In this document: positions 7,992 to 16,205 of the stretch, one piece after another
How the letters are laid out: each line of letters starts with the position of its first letter
How positions within the stretch are numbered: the stretch's first letter is position 1
From: JAUVXJ01 sp034411995
GTDB lineage: Bacteria > Chloroflexota > Anaerolineae > UBA7937 > B3-Chlor
Assembly (NCBI GenBank): GCA_034411995.1
Contig: DAOUME010000026.1
Coordinates: forward strand, 682,001 to 746,000
Direction of reading: 5' to 3'
Length of the DNA stretch: 64,000 nucleotides
Made by a program: the position numbers and the translations under genes
The notes under the pieces: generated by a model
What the model saw: only the letters and a program-made list of their open reading frames with translations
The model's database searches: none
What the model was told of the DNA's origin: nothing

Positions 7992-9140
7992 ATGAAGGCG
8001 CTAGTCAGTGCAGACGTATTCCCCGCCACTCAGCATTATACTTACCTCAACGCCGCATCCGTCGCCCCCATGTCCGGGATGGCAGCCAAGGCTACCCTCG
8101 ATTGGCAGGAGGACCTGGCCCTGCGCGGCACCGTCCATTTCGACGAAGAAGCGGAGACCAGGGTCTTCGACTCCCTGCGCGAGGCGGGAGCCCGTCTCCT
8201 CCATTCGGGCGCAGATGAGATCGCCGCTGCTTCCAACGCCTCGGAATCACTCTGTTCCGTCGCCTGGGCGCTGAGCCCTGGGCGGGAGAAGAACGTGGTA
8301 AGTTCCCGGATCGAATTCCCCAGCGTCGTTTATCCCTGGCTGAGAGTAGCGCGCACTACCGGGTGTGAGGTGCGCCTCACCAGGGATGAGAATCACGTCA
8401 TCGATCCCGACGAGTTGGTGAGCTTCATCAATGACCAGACCTCGGCGGTGTGCATCAGCCACGTCCAGTATTCCACGGGGCAGCGTCTGGAACTTCGAGC
8501 CCTGGCCGACGCGGCGCATGCACACGGAGCACTCCTCATCGTGGATGCCACGCAGTCCGCCGGCGCCGTACCACTGGACGTGGTGGCCGATGACGTGGAC
8601 GTCCTGGTCACTTCAGGTTACAAGTGGCTCTGCGGGCCCTTCGGCTCCGCCATGCTCTTCGTACGCCGCGCACTCCAGGAGACGCTAGAGCCTGGTCTGG
8701 TGGGCTGGCGAAGCACCTCCACGGGCTTCGATTTCCAGGCGGACGCGCTGGAGTGGGCACCGAGCGCCAGCCGCTTCGAGTTCGGCACCCTGGCCTACGG
8801 CTGCACCATCGGCATGATGACCGCCATCGAGCACCTGCTGGAGGTCGGAATCGAGGAGATTCACCGCTACGACCTGGCGTTGGCCGCGCGTCTGGCGGAG
8901 GGCCTCGCGGACCAGGGTGCAGAGTTCGTGACGCCCTCTCCGCACCAGTTGCGCTCGCCCATCGTGACCGCCCGCTTCCCGGGCCAGGATCAGACTCGAG
9001 TCGCCCGGCGTCTCAACGAGGAGGGTGTGGTGGTCTCACCGCGCATAGGTGCCGTGCGCTTCTCACCGCATCTATACAACACCGCGGAAGACATCGACCA
9101 GGCTCTCGACTACCTGAAGGCCATTCTCGCAGAAAGCTGA
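7992..9140 (+). CDS. Class V aminotransferase (cysteine desulfurase / isopenicillin-N-epimerase type)
   Basis: 382 residues, fold type I PLP enzyme. D-A-T-Q-S-A-G near residue 187 supplies the Asp that pairs with the PLP pyridine nitrogen, and T-S-G-Y-K-W-L-C-G-P near residue 210 carries the PLP Lys. The opening T-Y-L-N-A-A-S-V-A-P-M matches the substrate loop of the NifS/CsdA/epimerase group. No SUF or ISC partners are nearby and no mobile Cys loop typical of cysteine desulfurases is obvious, so a different amino-acid substrate is quite possible. The start has GGAGGT eight bases upstream. It stands alone, convergent with the next gene. Confidence 0.85.
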   Translation: MKALVSADVFPATQHYTYLNAASVAPMSGMAAKATLDWQEDLALRGTVHFDEEAETRVFDSLREAGARLLHSGADEIAAASNASESLCSVAWALSPGREKNVVSSRIEFPSVVYPWLRVARTTGCEVRLTRDENHVIDPDELVSFINDQTSAVCISHVQYSTGQRLELRALADAAHAHGALLIVDATQSAGAVPLDVVADDVDVLVTSGYKWLCGPFGSAMLFVRRALQETLEPGLVGWRSTSTGFDFQADALEWAPSASRFEFGTLAYGCTIGMMTAIEHLLEVGIEEIHRYDLALAARLAEGLADQGAEFVTPSPHQLRSPIVTARFPGQDQTRVARRLNEEGVVVSPRIGAVRFSPHLYNTAEDIDQALDYLKAILAES

Positions 9141-9233
9141 AGGGGGACCATCGCCCAGGGGCCGCGCTCCCGCCGACGCGGTCCAGCGCCCTCACGGTTC
9201 GTCCTCGCCGTACCATACGAGGGCGCACGCGCC

Positions 9234-10919
9234 TCACCCTGGCCTGCCTTGCAGCCACTCCGTGGGAGCTGGGTGAGGGAAATCGTATCCGCAGATGACG
9301 TCGACGATCGCCGGACGATCAGCCTTCAGCGCCCTGGTCAGGGCCCCTTTGAGTTCCGAATCGTGCTCCACCCTGATCCCCAGGGCCCCGAAGCTCTCTG
9401 CGTACTTCACGAAATCGGGGCCTCTCAGCTCCGTGCCGATCGTGCGTCCGTAATCCTTGGCCTGAAGGGTGTGTATCATCCCATACTGGCGATCGTTGAG
9501 CACCACGATCACGACCTTGGTCCCCACCTCCAGCGCGGTGCCAAAATCGCTGCACGACATCAGGAAAGCTCCATCCCCGGTGATGCCCACCACCTGTCTC
9601 TCGGGGTAGGCCAGCTTCCCCACGATACTACCCGGCACCGCAAAGCCCATGGCTCCCCACATCCCCGGCTCCACGAAGGTCTGCCTGCCCCGCAGCTCGA
9701 AATACCATGAGGCCCACACTCCGTGGTTTCCTATGTCGCCCACGACGAGCGCATCGTCGTCCAGGAGCGGCAGGAGCTCCTTGAGCACCAGCCCGAAATG
9801 CAACGGGCTATGTCCCCGCCACTTCTCCACCGCCTCATCCAGGCCCCGCCACAGCAGCTCCCTGGCCTGCGTTGTCTTCTGCACGGCCCAGGTGCTTGGT
9901 TTCCTGTCCTCTGCGGATAGGCGGGCTGACAACGCCGCCAACAGCGCCTTGCACTCGACCGGCGCCGTGATCGCGGCCTGGCTCGAGAGGCCCGGTTCTC
10001 CATCCGGTGTCAGGTAGGCGTAGGCCTTAGGCGCATGGCTGTCCATGGTCGCAGCCCCCGTCGTTCCAGCACGCATGCCCACTACCAGCAGCACGTCCGA
10101 TTGATCAACAAGCTGCAAGGGGAAAGGGTTCGGTGGATAGGTGAAGAAGGTACCGGCGGATAGCTCGTGTGTGGCGGGAAACACTCCGATTGCGTCGCGG
10201 GGGAAAGTGACAGCCGCGCCCAGCAACTCGGCCAGTTTGACCAGCTCACCCGTGGCGCCCGAAGCCCGCACGCCGACGCCAGCGCAGATCACGGGTCGTT
10301 CTGCCCCCAGCAGCATCTTCACCAACCGGTCCACCAGCTCCCGGTCCACACCGCGAGCGGGGATCGATACCCTCGCATAGTCCCACACCTCGGTGGGGGG
10401 CTCTTCCAGAAGGTCCTGAGGCAGATCGATGTGGACAGGTCCGGGACGGCCGCTGGTGGCTATGGAGAACGCCTCCGCCATGATCCTGGGTATATCCTCG
10501 GCCTCATCTACTCGCACGGACCACTTGGTGACGTCGCGGAAGGTTCGATGCACGAACTCCTCGGTGTCGAGGCCATGGAAGGAGCCCTTCCTGGCCTGCC
10601 GGGGCACCGTCCCGCTGATGTGGATCAAGGGTGACGCAGCGGCAAACGCCTGTGCCACCCCGGTCATGGAATTGGTGGCCCCTGGCCCTGCGGTGACCAG
10701 ACATACCCCCGGCCGGCCGGTGAGCCGGCCATACAACTCCGCCATCAGGGCCGCGTTGTTCTCGTGCTTGCAGACGACGAACCTGATGCCCTCTGCGTCG
10801 ATCAAAGCATCGCACAGCGCGTGAATGTGACTCCCCGGCAGGCCAAAGAGGAGGTCCACATTCTCAGCCACCAACGCCTCGACCACAGCCTGACCGGCGC
10901 TCTTCCTTCGCTTCGCCAT
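9234..10919 (-). CDS. Thiamine-pyrophosphate-dependent enzyme, acetolactate-synthase large-subunit family
   Basis: 561 residues with three domains. The N-terminal PYR domain holds the catalytic Glu in V-V-C-K-H-E-N-N-A-A near residue 51. A central Rossmann-like domain follows. The C-terminal PP domain has G-D-G-A-F-L-M-S ... V-V-L-N-D (the TPP-Mg motif GDG-x~24-N). Family members carry out decarboxylation and carboligation of 2-keto acids (acetolactate synthase, benzoylformate decarboxylase, sulfoacetaldehyde acetyltransferase and others). No small regulatory subunit (ilvH) and no ilv genes are adjacent, so housekeeping valine synthesis is doubtful; the exact reaction cannot be read here. The start ATG has the SD GGAGAGGTGATC, the same arrangement as thrS. 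Confidence 0.85.
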   Translation of the reverse strand: MAKRRKSAGQAVVEALVAENVDLLFGLPGSHIHALCDALIDAEGIRFVVCKHENNAALMAELYGRLTGRPGVCLVTAGPGATNSMTGVAQAFAAASPLIHISGTVPRQARKGSFHGLDTEEFVHRTFRDVTKWSVRVDEAEDIPRIMAEAFSIATSGRPGPVHIDLPQDLLEEPPTEVWDYARVSIPARGVDRELVDRLVKMLLGAERPVICAGVGVRASGATGELVKLAELLGAAVTFPRDAIGVFPATHELSAGTFFTYPPNPFPLQLVDQSDVLLVVGMRAGTTGAATMDSHAPKAYAYLTPDGEPGLSSQAAITAPVECKALLAALSARLSAEDRKPSTWAVQKTTQARELLWRGLDEAVEKWRGHSPLHFGLVLKELLPLLDDDALVVGDIGNHGVWASWYFELRGRQTFVEPGMWGAMGFAVPGSIVGKLAYPERQVVGITGDGAFLMSCSDFGTALEVGTKVVIVVLNDRQYGMIHTLQAKDYGRTIGTELRGPDFVKYAESFGALGIRVEHDSELKGALTRALKADRPAIVDVICGYDFPHPAPTEWLQGRPG

Positions 10920-11261
10920 GATCACCTCTCCGCAAGATGTAGCCCACTCGTGACCACAAGTGTCGCCGTGGGCGGATTTGAACCCCTCGAGCCTGGCCGC
11001 CGCTTTCCCGACCGCGTTGTCTTTCGTCGCCTCTGCCAGGTGTCCAGACCCCAAGTCTGCCAGCCGGCGGCGATGAGCGGCATGCCCTCAGCTCACCAGC
11101 AAGCCACGATGACATTAGCACACTCGGAGACAGAATGCGAGTTGCGACCGCTGGAGCGACGAGCCACAGACGTGCCCCGTGTGCCAGCAGGCAACGGCAC
11201 CACCGGCGGAGAATCGGCCACCGATCCAGAGGCGCGTTCGCCTGCCAGGAAGCCCATCATG
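10920..11261. other. Intergenic region with secondary structure, no gene recognised
   Basis: About 340 bases between the divergent TPP-enzyme and hydantoinase genes. The minus strand holds a short hairpin (CAGAC/GTCTG near 11045-11059) and a GGTTCAAATCC stretch at 10976-10986 that resembles a tRNA T-loop. The arms are too far apart and the stem does not pair, so I do not call a tRNA. No good promoter for the TPP gene is visible. Confidence 0.5.
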
Positions 11262-11270
11262 TGGTATACT
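11262..11270 (+). promoter_or_regulatory. Extended -10 promoter of the hydantoinase gene
   Basis: TGG-TATACT forms an extended -10 element; no clear -35 is present. The predicted leader is about 65 bases to the ATG at 11342. Confidence 0.5.
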
Positions 11271-11341
11271 GGCTGCCAGGTCCCCCCACAGCGTAAACGT
11301 TCCTGACGCTGCGTGAGGAGACTTCGGCAGGAGGCAATGCG

Positions 11342-12712
11342 ATGGACATCGTGCTCAAAGGTGGCACCGTGGTGACCGCCAGAGACATCTATCAGACTGA
11401 CGTGGGCCTCCAGGGCGGGGTCGTGGTGGCCATGGGACAGGATCTCCAGGGTGATCTGGTGTGGGATGCTACCGGCAAGTACGTTCTACCTGGCGCCGTC
11501 GACCCTCACACACACCTGGAGCTGGAGTTCATGGACACCGTCTCTTCCGACGATTTCTATACGGGCACCGTTGCCGCGGCCTGCGGTGGCACCACCACCA
11601 TCATCGACTACGCTGAACAAAGGAAGGGCGAAACGCTGGACCAGGCAGTCGATGCCTGGCGGCAGAAGGCGGATCCCAAGGTGGTCATAGACTATGGCCT
11701 CCACGTTTCTGTCACGGACGTCTGTGACGAGATCCTCGACGAGATGGAAGACATGGTCAGGGAAGGCGTCACCAGCTTCAAGTGCTATCTGGCCTACCCC
11801 GAACGGCTCAGGGATGATGAGTTGCTCCAGGTACTCGTCAGAGCGAGGGACGTAGGGGCGCTGGTCAACGTCCACTGCGAGAACGGATGGCTCGTGGACT
11901 TGATGACCAGCAAGCTGCTCGCCGAGGGCAAGACAGAGCCTCGGTGGCATCCGCGCAGTCGGCCCGCTGCCTTCGAGGAAGAGGCCACCCAACGGGCTGT
12001 GACCCTGGCTTCCATCGCCCAGGCACCGCTCTACGTGGTCCACCTCACCTGTGCGGGCGCCCTGAAAGCCACGAGAAGGGCACGGGATGCGGGGAGACCG
12101 GTGCTGGTGGAGACCTGCCCGCAGTACCTGCTACTGGACATCGAGAAGTACGACGAGCCTGGCTTCGAGGGGGCCAAATACGTACTCTCTCCTCCCCTGC
12201 GCGAGAAGGCCAACCTGGAGGTGCTCTGGAGTGGTCTCGCCGTGGGGGATATAGACGTGATAGCCACCGACCACTGTCCCTTCAATCTCGTGGGTCAGAA
12301 GGACCTCGGTCGGGACGATTTCACCAAGATCCCCAACGGCATGCCCGCCGTAGAAACCAGAGTGCCTCTGCTCTACCACGAGGGAGTGAACAGCGGCCGT
12401 ATCGATCTCAACAGGTTCGTGGAACTCGTGGCCACGGCGCCCGCGAAGCTGTTCGGGCTCTTCCCACAGAAAGGCACGGTTGCGGTCGGCTCAGACGCCG
12501 ACCTGATCGTCTGGGATCCCAGCAGGGAGATGACCCTCACTCAGGAGAACCTGCACATGAACGTGGACTACAGTCCCTACGAGCAGGTCACAGTGAGAGG
12601 GTACCCGGAACTGGTCCTCGCCCGCGGCGAAGTCATCGTACAGGACAACCACTTCGTCGGTCAGAGGGGCTCCGGCCGTTTCTTGAAGCGGAGACCCTTC
12701 AGCCTCAGCTAG
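11342..12712 (+). CDS. Hydantoinase / dihydropyrimidinase (HyuA-like)
   Basis: 456 residues, an amidohydrolase-superfamily cyclic amidase. Metal ligands are in order: D-P-H-T-H-L-E near residue 58, the carboxylated Lys in S-F-K-C-Y-L near residue 147, His in V-H-C-E-N-G and V-H-L-T-C-A-G, and Asp in A-T-D-H-C-P. The length matches D-hydantoinases. The reaction is hydrolytic opening of hydantoins or 5,6-dihydropyrimidines to N-carbamoyl amino acids in the cytoplasm. That fits the PreT/PreA reductases and carbamoyltransferase encoded 8-14 kb downstream; a hyuA gene belongs to the same purine-catabolism set in enterobacteria. GGAGG lies seven bases before the start. The stop shares a palindromic CTAG with the stop of the convergent gene. 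Confidence 0.9.
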   Translation: MDIVLKGGTVVTARDIYQTDVGLQGGVVVAMGQDLQGDLVWDATGKYVLPGAVDPHTHLELEFMDTVSSDDFYTGTVAAACGGTTTIIDYAEQRKGETLDQAVDAWRQKADPKVVIDYGLHVSVTDVCDEILDEMEDMVREGVTSFKCYLAYPERLRDDELLQVLVRARDVGALVNVHCENGWLVDLMTSKLLAEGKTEPRWHPRSRPAAFEEEATQRAVTLASIAQAPLYVVHLTCAGALKATRRARDAGRPVLVETCPQYLLLDIEKYDEPGFEGAKYVLSPPLREKANLEVLWSGLAVGDIDVIATDHCPFNLVGQKDLGRDDFTKIPNGMPAVETRVPLLYHEGVNSGRIDLNRFVELVATAPAKLFGLFPQKGTVAVGSDADLIVWDPSREMTLTQENLHMNVDYSPYEQVTVRGYPELVLARGEVIVQDNHFVGQRGSGRFLKRRPFSLS

Positions 12713-13656
12713 TTCTCCACAGGCGGCATGGGGTGCAGGTCGCAGGTCCTTCCGGCCTTCATGACCTGGCCGGGCAGCACCTCACCGATGATCTCCTCCG
12801 TCAAGCGTGCCGTCGCGATGAGCGCAGGGAGGTCGATGCCCGTCTTGATGCCCATCTCGTGCAACATGTGCACCATGTCCTCCGTGGGCACGTTGCCCGT
12901 GGCACCCGGTGCAAAGGGACACCCCCCCAGTCCGGCGATGGAGGAATCGAAGATGGTCACACCTTCCATCAAGGCCGCCAGGAGGTTGGCCGAGCCAGCT
13001 CCCCTGGTATTGTGGAAGTGAGCCACCCACTGGAGATCTGGCATTTCCTCCAGACAAGCCCGTACCACCTTGCTCACCTGAACAGGGTTTGCCATCCCCG
13101 TCGTGTCGCACAACGCTATCTCCACGACCCCCAGTTCCTGCAACCGGCGACACACGCTGAGGACCTGATGCACCGGCACATCGCCCTCGAAGGGACAGCC
13201 AAAGGAGGTGGCCAGGCTGGCTCGCACCGACACGCCTGCATCCTTCGCCAGCTCGAAGATGGGAACGAACCCCTCCAGGGACTCGTCAATCGACCGCCGC
13301 ACGTTACTGCGGTTGTGACTCTCACTGGCCGAGACGACCACGTCCAGCATGTCCACCTGCGCATCCACCGCCCGTTCGGCGCCCTTCATGTTGGGCACCA
13401 TGGCCATGCACACGCGCCCGTCCCGTTCGATGCCGGCCAGCACTTCCGCAGCATCCCTCAACTGCGGCACGAACTTCGGATGCACGAACGACGTCACCTC
13501 CATGCGCCCTATCCCCGACGCAAAGAGGGCGTCCACCAGCTCGATCTTCTTCTCTGTGGGCACGAACTCCTGGATGATCTGAAGCCCGTCCCTGGGGCCT
13601 ACCTCCACCATCTCCACGGTAGAGGGCAGAGCTGAAACCCAGCTACTCTCGACCAT
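12709..13656 (-). CDS. HMG-CoA lyase-like acyl-CoA lyase
   Basis: About 315 residues, DRE-TIM metallolyase fold. V-G-P-R-D-G-L-Q near residue 14 is the catalytic and metal motif, the strand with V-A-H-F-H-N-T-R-G supplies two metal His near residues 220-222, and G-L-G-G-C-P-F-A-P-G-A carries the signature Cys. Characterised members cleave 3-hydroxy-3-methylglutaryl-CoA to acetyl-CoA and acetoacetate. As the last gene of the LeuCD-PrpF-CoA ligase operon, it more likely cleaves a citramalyl-, dimethylmalyl- or citryl-type CoA made by the ligase upstream (inference). ATG at 13656 chosen; GGAGGG lies 14 bases upstream, a little far. Confidence 0.85.
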   Translation of the reverse strand: MVESSWVSALPSTVEMVEVGPRDGLQIIQEFVPTEKKIELVDALFASGIGRMEVTSFVHPKFVPQLRDAAEVLAGIERDGRVCMAMVPNMKGAERAVDAQVDMLDVVVSASESHNRSNVRRSIDESLEGFVPIFELAKDAGVSVRASLATSFGCPFEGDVPVHQVLSVCRRLQELGVVEIALCDTTGMANPVQVSKVVRACLEEMPDLQWVAHFHNTRGAGSANLLAALMEGVTIFDSSIAGLGGCPFAPGATGNVPTEDMVHMLHEMGIKTGIDLPALIATARLTEEIIGEVLPGQVMKAGRTCDLHPMPPVEN

Positions 13657-13675
13657 TTTTCGACCAACAACCCTC

Positions 13676-14596
13676 CTACTTCCTCCGGGCCTGGCGGGAC
13701 TGAGAGAGCACCCTGGACGCCACATCGCCGATCTCGCCGAAGTGGTCCACCATGTGGGCTCCCGCCCCCCGCAGGGCTTCGATCTTGCCCTGAGCGGTGC
13801 CCCTGCCTCGGGTCACGATCGCTCCCGCGTGGCCGAAGCGCACGTCCGGGCGGGCAAATCGGCCGGAGACGTACCCTACGAACGGTTTGGTGAAGCCTCC
13901 ACCTTTGATGAACTCCGCGGCGTCCTCTTCCACACTGGTGCCAATCTCACCGAAGAAGGCCACCATCTCCGTCTCCTCGTCCCTCTCGAACTCGGTGAGC
14001 AGGTCGATCAAGGTGGTCCCCACGAAAGCGTCGCCACCCATCCCGATGGCTGTGCTCTGCCCCAGGCCGGCCCTGTTCAGGTAGTAGGCCAGCGTTGTGG
14101 TATTCCCTCCACTCCTGGAGACCACACCCACGGGACCTGGCTGGAAGAACTCCTTCGCCAGATCGGCCCGGCCTCCGATCATACCCACCAGGCACTTACC
14201 TGGGCTCACCATGCCTATGGTGTTGGGTCCGATGACCCTCGAGGTGCCTCGCCTGGCGTAGGCGATCACCTCCAGCATATCCTGCTGAGGTACCCTTTCG
14301 GGATGCAGGGTGATCACACCGACGCCGGCGTCTATCGCTTCGAACGCCGCGGTCTTGGCGGCCTGCGCGGGCACGAAGATCGAGCTAACGGTGATCCCGG
14401 GGTGGTTCTCTTTGGCCTCATCCACACTGTTGTACACGGGGACACCCTCCACCGTCTTGCCCCCCCGGCCAGGTGTCACCCCGGCCACCACCTTCGTGCC
14501 ATACTCTTTCATGAGGCGTACTCGGATCTGCGCCTCTCTCCCGGTGATTCCCTGCACCAGGACCTCGGTGTTCTCGTCAACCAGAATGGCCATCAT
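13676..14596 (-). CDS. SucD-like CoA ligase alpha subunit
   Basis: 306 residues. An N-terminal CoA-binding Rossmann domain (V-Q-G-I-T-G-R-E near residue 14) is followed by the ligase domain with the phosphorylated His in R-F-G-H-A-G-A-I-V near residue 255. This subunit binds CoA and carries the phosphohistidine of succinyl-CoA, malate-CoA and citryl-CoA type synthetases. The start overlaps the preceding small Fe-S-like gene as ATGA, with AAGGGGGG upstream. In true TCA-cycle operons sucC and sucD are adjacent; here a 107-residue Cys-rich gene separates them. The hydratase/isomerase/lyase neighbours argue for a substrate other than succinate. Confidence 0.9.
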   Translation of the reverse strand: MMAILVDENTEVLVQGITGREAQIRVRLMKEYGTKVVAGVTPGRGGKTVEGVPVYNSVDEAKENHPGITVSSIFVPAQAAKTAAFEAIDAGVGVITLHPERVPQQDMLEVIAYARRGTSRVIGPNTIGMVSPGKCLVGMIGGRADLAKEFFQPGPVGVVSRSGGNTTTLAYYLNRAGLGQSTAIGMGGDAFVGTTLIDLLTEFERDEETEMVAFFGEIGTSVEEDAAEFIKGGGFTKPFVGYVSGRFARPDVRFGHAGAIVTRGRGTAQGKIEALRGAGAHMVDHFGEIGDVASRVLSQSRQARRK

Positions 14597-14916
14597 GCCC
14601 CCCTTGCATAAGTAGGTTTTTCCGCAAGTCCCGCGAGATACTCGTCCAGTTCGGGAAGGGGCAGAGAAACCACCAGGGCCTTGTTGCCGTACAACTCACA
14701 GTCCAGCTCACAAGCCAGATCCTCCGTGCAGGCACCGCGCTTCACCTCGTCGAGCGTGGGCTTGAGGGCAGGCACACCATCCTTCAACCCCAGAATCTTA
14801 CCCATCCCGGTGGTATTGCATATCTTCACGCAGGCCTTGGTCACACACGACCTGCATTTGTCCAGGTCTATCTTGATCGTCCCCCCAGACCTGACCTCGA
14901 ACTCCAACACGCTCAT
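14593..14916 (-). CDS. Small seven-cysteine ferredoxin-like protein between CoA-ligase subunits
   Basis: 107 residues. Cysteines are at 21, 24, 29 and 33 (C-x2-C-x4-C-x3-C, in D-L-D-K-C-R-S-C) and at 63, 69 and 73 (C-x5-C-x3-C). The first set resembles a [4Fe-4S] ferredoxin motif and the second an incomplete one; a Zn site is the alternative. There is no signal peptide. Both its start and its stop overlap the neighbouring ligase genes by ATGA, so it is made in step with both subunits and is probably part of the complex. I do not recognise a named family. It could be a redox-sensing or structural Fe-S subunit; nothing in known succinyl-CoA synthetases requires one. Confidence 0.75.
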   Translation of the reverse strand: MSVLEFEVRSGGTIKIDLDKCRSCVTKACVKICNTTGMGKILGLKDGVPALKPTLDEVKRGACTEDLACELDCELYGNKALVVSLPLPELDEYLAGLAEKPTYARGA

Positions 14917-16187
14917 CGAAAGCCTCCCGTCTCACTCTTCCACTCCTGGTACAGGGCATGAAAGATCTCGGCAGCCTCTATCTCGGCCGTGTCTCGTCCC
15001 AGAACTCTGATCCAGCGTCCGCCGCTGATCCCGTGCTGCTTGAAGAGGTCGATGGCCACGTCATCCCACGCACCGCGGAACACCAGGACGCAGGGGATGT
15101 TGGGCTGCCCCCCGGTAGAGGGGTACAACTCCTTGAAGGCCTTGATGATGCCTCTCGCCGTGTTGTCCAGTTGCTGACTCGACACACAAGAGACGAACAC
15201 ATACCCCTCGATCTGCGTCTGCGCCATGATCACCTTGGTGATGCGGTACAACTTGGATCCAACCGGGTTGCCGGAACTGTCGCAGAAATTGATAGGGTAA
15301 TATCCCAGGGGAACCAGTTCGTCCATGGTGGTCAGGCTCGTCCCAGCCCCTACGCAGTCAAAGCCGATGGGCACTTTGCCCTCGGCCCGGGCATAGGCGC
15401 CGCTGGGATCGATCTGCACGAAGTGGACAGAGCCACGGTGATCGTTCTCGTCTATCGTGCCGGCCGCGATCTCCAGGGCGGTGGCGGCCCGCTCGCCGGC
15501 CTCCTCGGCCACCTCCAGGTCCAGGCTAGTCTGTCTGGCCAGCGCGTCATCGTCGATGTCTACCCTCGCGTCCACAGCCACCGGACCCTCCGCCGTCAGC
15601 GCCAGCGGGTTGATCTCTGCCAGCTTGCAGTCGTACTCCCTGTACACCCGGTAGAGGTTCGTGTACAGGTTGGCCATTGCAAACATCCGTCGGCTGTCCA
15701 GCCGCCAGTCTCTCCTCAAGAGATTGAGCGCGTCATAGTAGTACAGGCCCCTCAGGATGTCGATAGGCATCGTGAACAACGCCGAGGCATCCTCGTCGGC
15801 GGTGTGCTCCACGTCCATCCCGCCCCTGGGAGAGAATATGGCTATCGGCTGTCGCGTGGAGGGATCCGCGGTGATGGCCACGTATAGCTCCTGCTCGATG
15901 TCCGCTTTCTTCTCGATCAGCAACTCTCGCACAGGATCTCCATGGATCTGCTTCGCCAGCAACTCGCGCACCGCCTGGGCCAGTGAGTCCCGATCCTCAG
16001 CGAAGAGTATGGCGCCGGCCTTGCCCCTGCCACCCACGTGAACCTGGGCCTTCACCGCCACGGGAAAGCCCAGCTCGTCGGCCGCACTCAGGGCTTCTTT
16101 CGCATTCCGCACCGTCCTGCCGTCGGGAACCGGAATCCCCTTTCGCCGGAACAAGGCCTTGCCCTGATACTCCAACAATCTCGCCAT
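14913..16187 (-). CDS. SucC-like ATP-grasp CoA ligase beta subunit
   Basis: 424 residues, somewhat longer than the roughly 390 of housekeeping SucC. The ATP-grasp domain begins M-A-R-L-L-E-Y-Q-G-K-A-L-F and contains the K-A-Q-V-H-V-G-G-R-G-K-A-G nucleotide loop near residue 46, with acidic Mg ligands in A-E-I-N-P-L-A near residue 193. The C-terminal flavodoxin-like domain is divergent (F-D-C-V-G-A-G-T-S in place of the usual G-G-G-A). With the SucD-like subunit it should make an acyl-CoA from a carboxylate, ATP and CoA; malate-CoA ligase and citryl-CoA synthetase belong to the same family. SD AGGAGGT lies six bases before the ATG. Confidence 0.88.
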   Translation of the reverse strand: MARLLEYQGKALFRRKGIPVPDGRTVRNAKEALSAADELGFPVAVKAQVHVGGRGKAGAILFAEDRDSLAQAVRELLAKQIHGDPVRELLIEKKADIEQELYVAITADPSTRQPIAIFSPRGGMDVEHTADEDASALFTMPIDILRGLYYYDALNLLRRDWRLDSRRMFAMANLYTNLYRVYREYDCKLAEINPLALTAEGPVAVDARVDIDDDALARQTSLDLEVAEEAGERAATALEIAAGTIDENDHRGSVHFVQIDPSGAYARAEGKVPIGFDCVGAGTSLTTMDELVPLGYYPINFCDSSGNPVGSKLYRITKVIMAQTQIEGYVFVSCVSSQQLDNTARGIIKAFKELYPSTGGQPNIPCVLVFRGAWDDVAIDLFKQHGISGGRWIRVLGRDTAEIEAAEIFHALYQEWKSETGGFR

Positions 16188-16205
16188 CCACTACCTCCTG
16201 GGTCA

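Noticed and set aside
10970..11065. Possible tRNA on the minus strand (T-loop-like GGTTCAAATCC and an anticodon-like loop with TGG)
   Set aside because: The T-stem does not pair properly, the arms are about 56 bases apart, and no acceptor or D-arm fits.
11887..13635. 582-codon open frame on the plus strand
   Set aside because: It covers the hydantoinase in another frame and the lyase in antisense; composition is Arg/Pro/His-rich with no SD.
13676..16187. Ordinary TCA-cycle succinyl-CoA synthetase
   Set aside because: The subunit genes are split by a Cys-rich gene and lie in a hydratase/isomerase/lyase operon.
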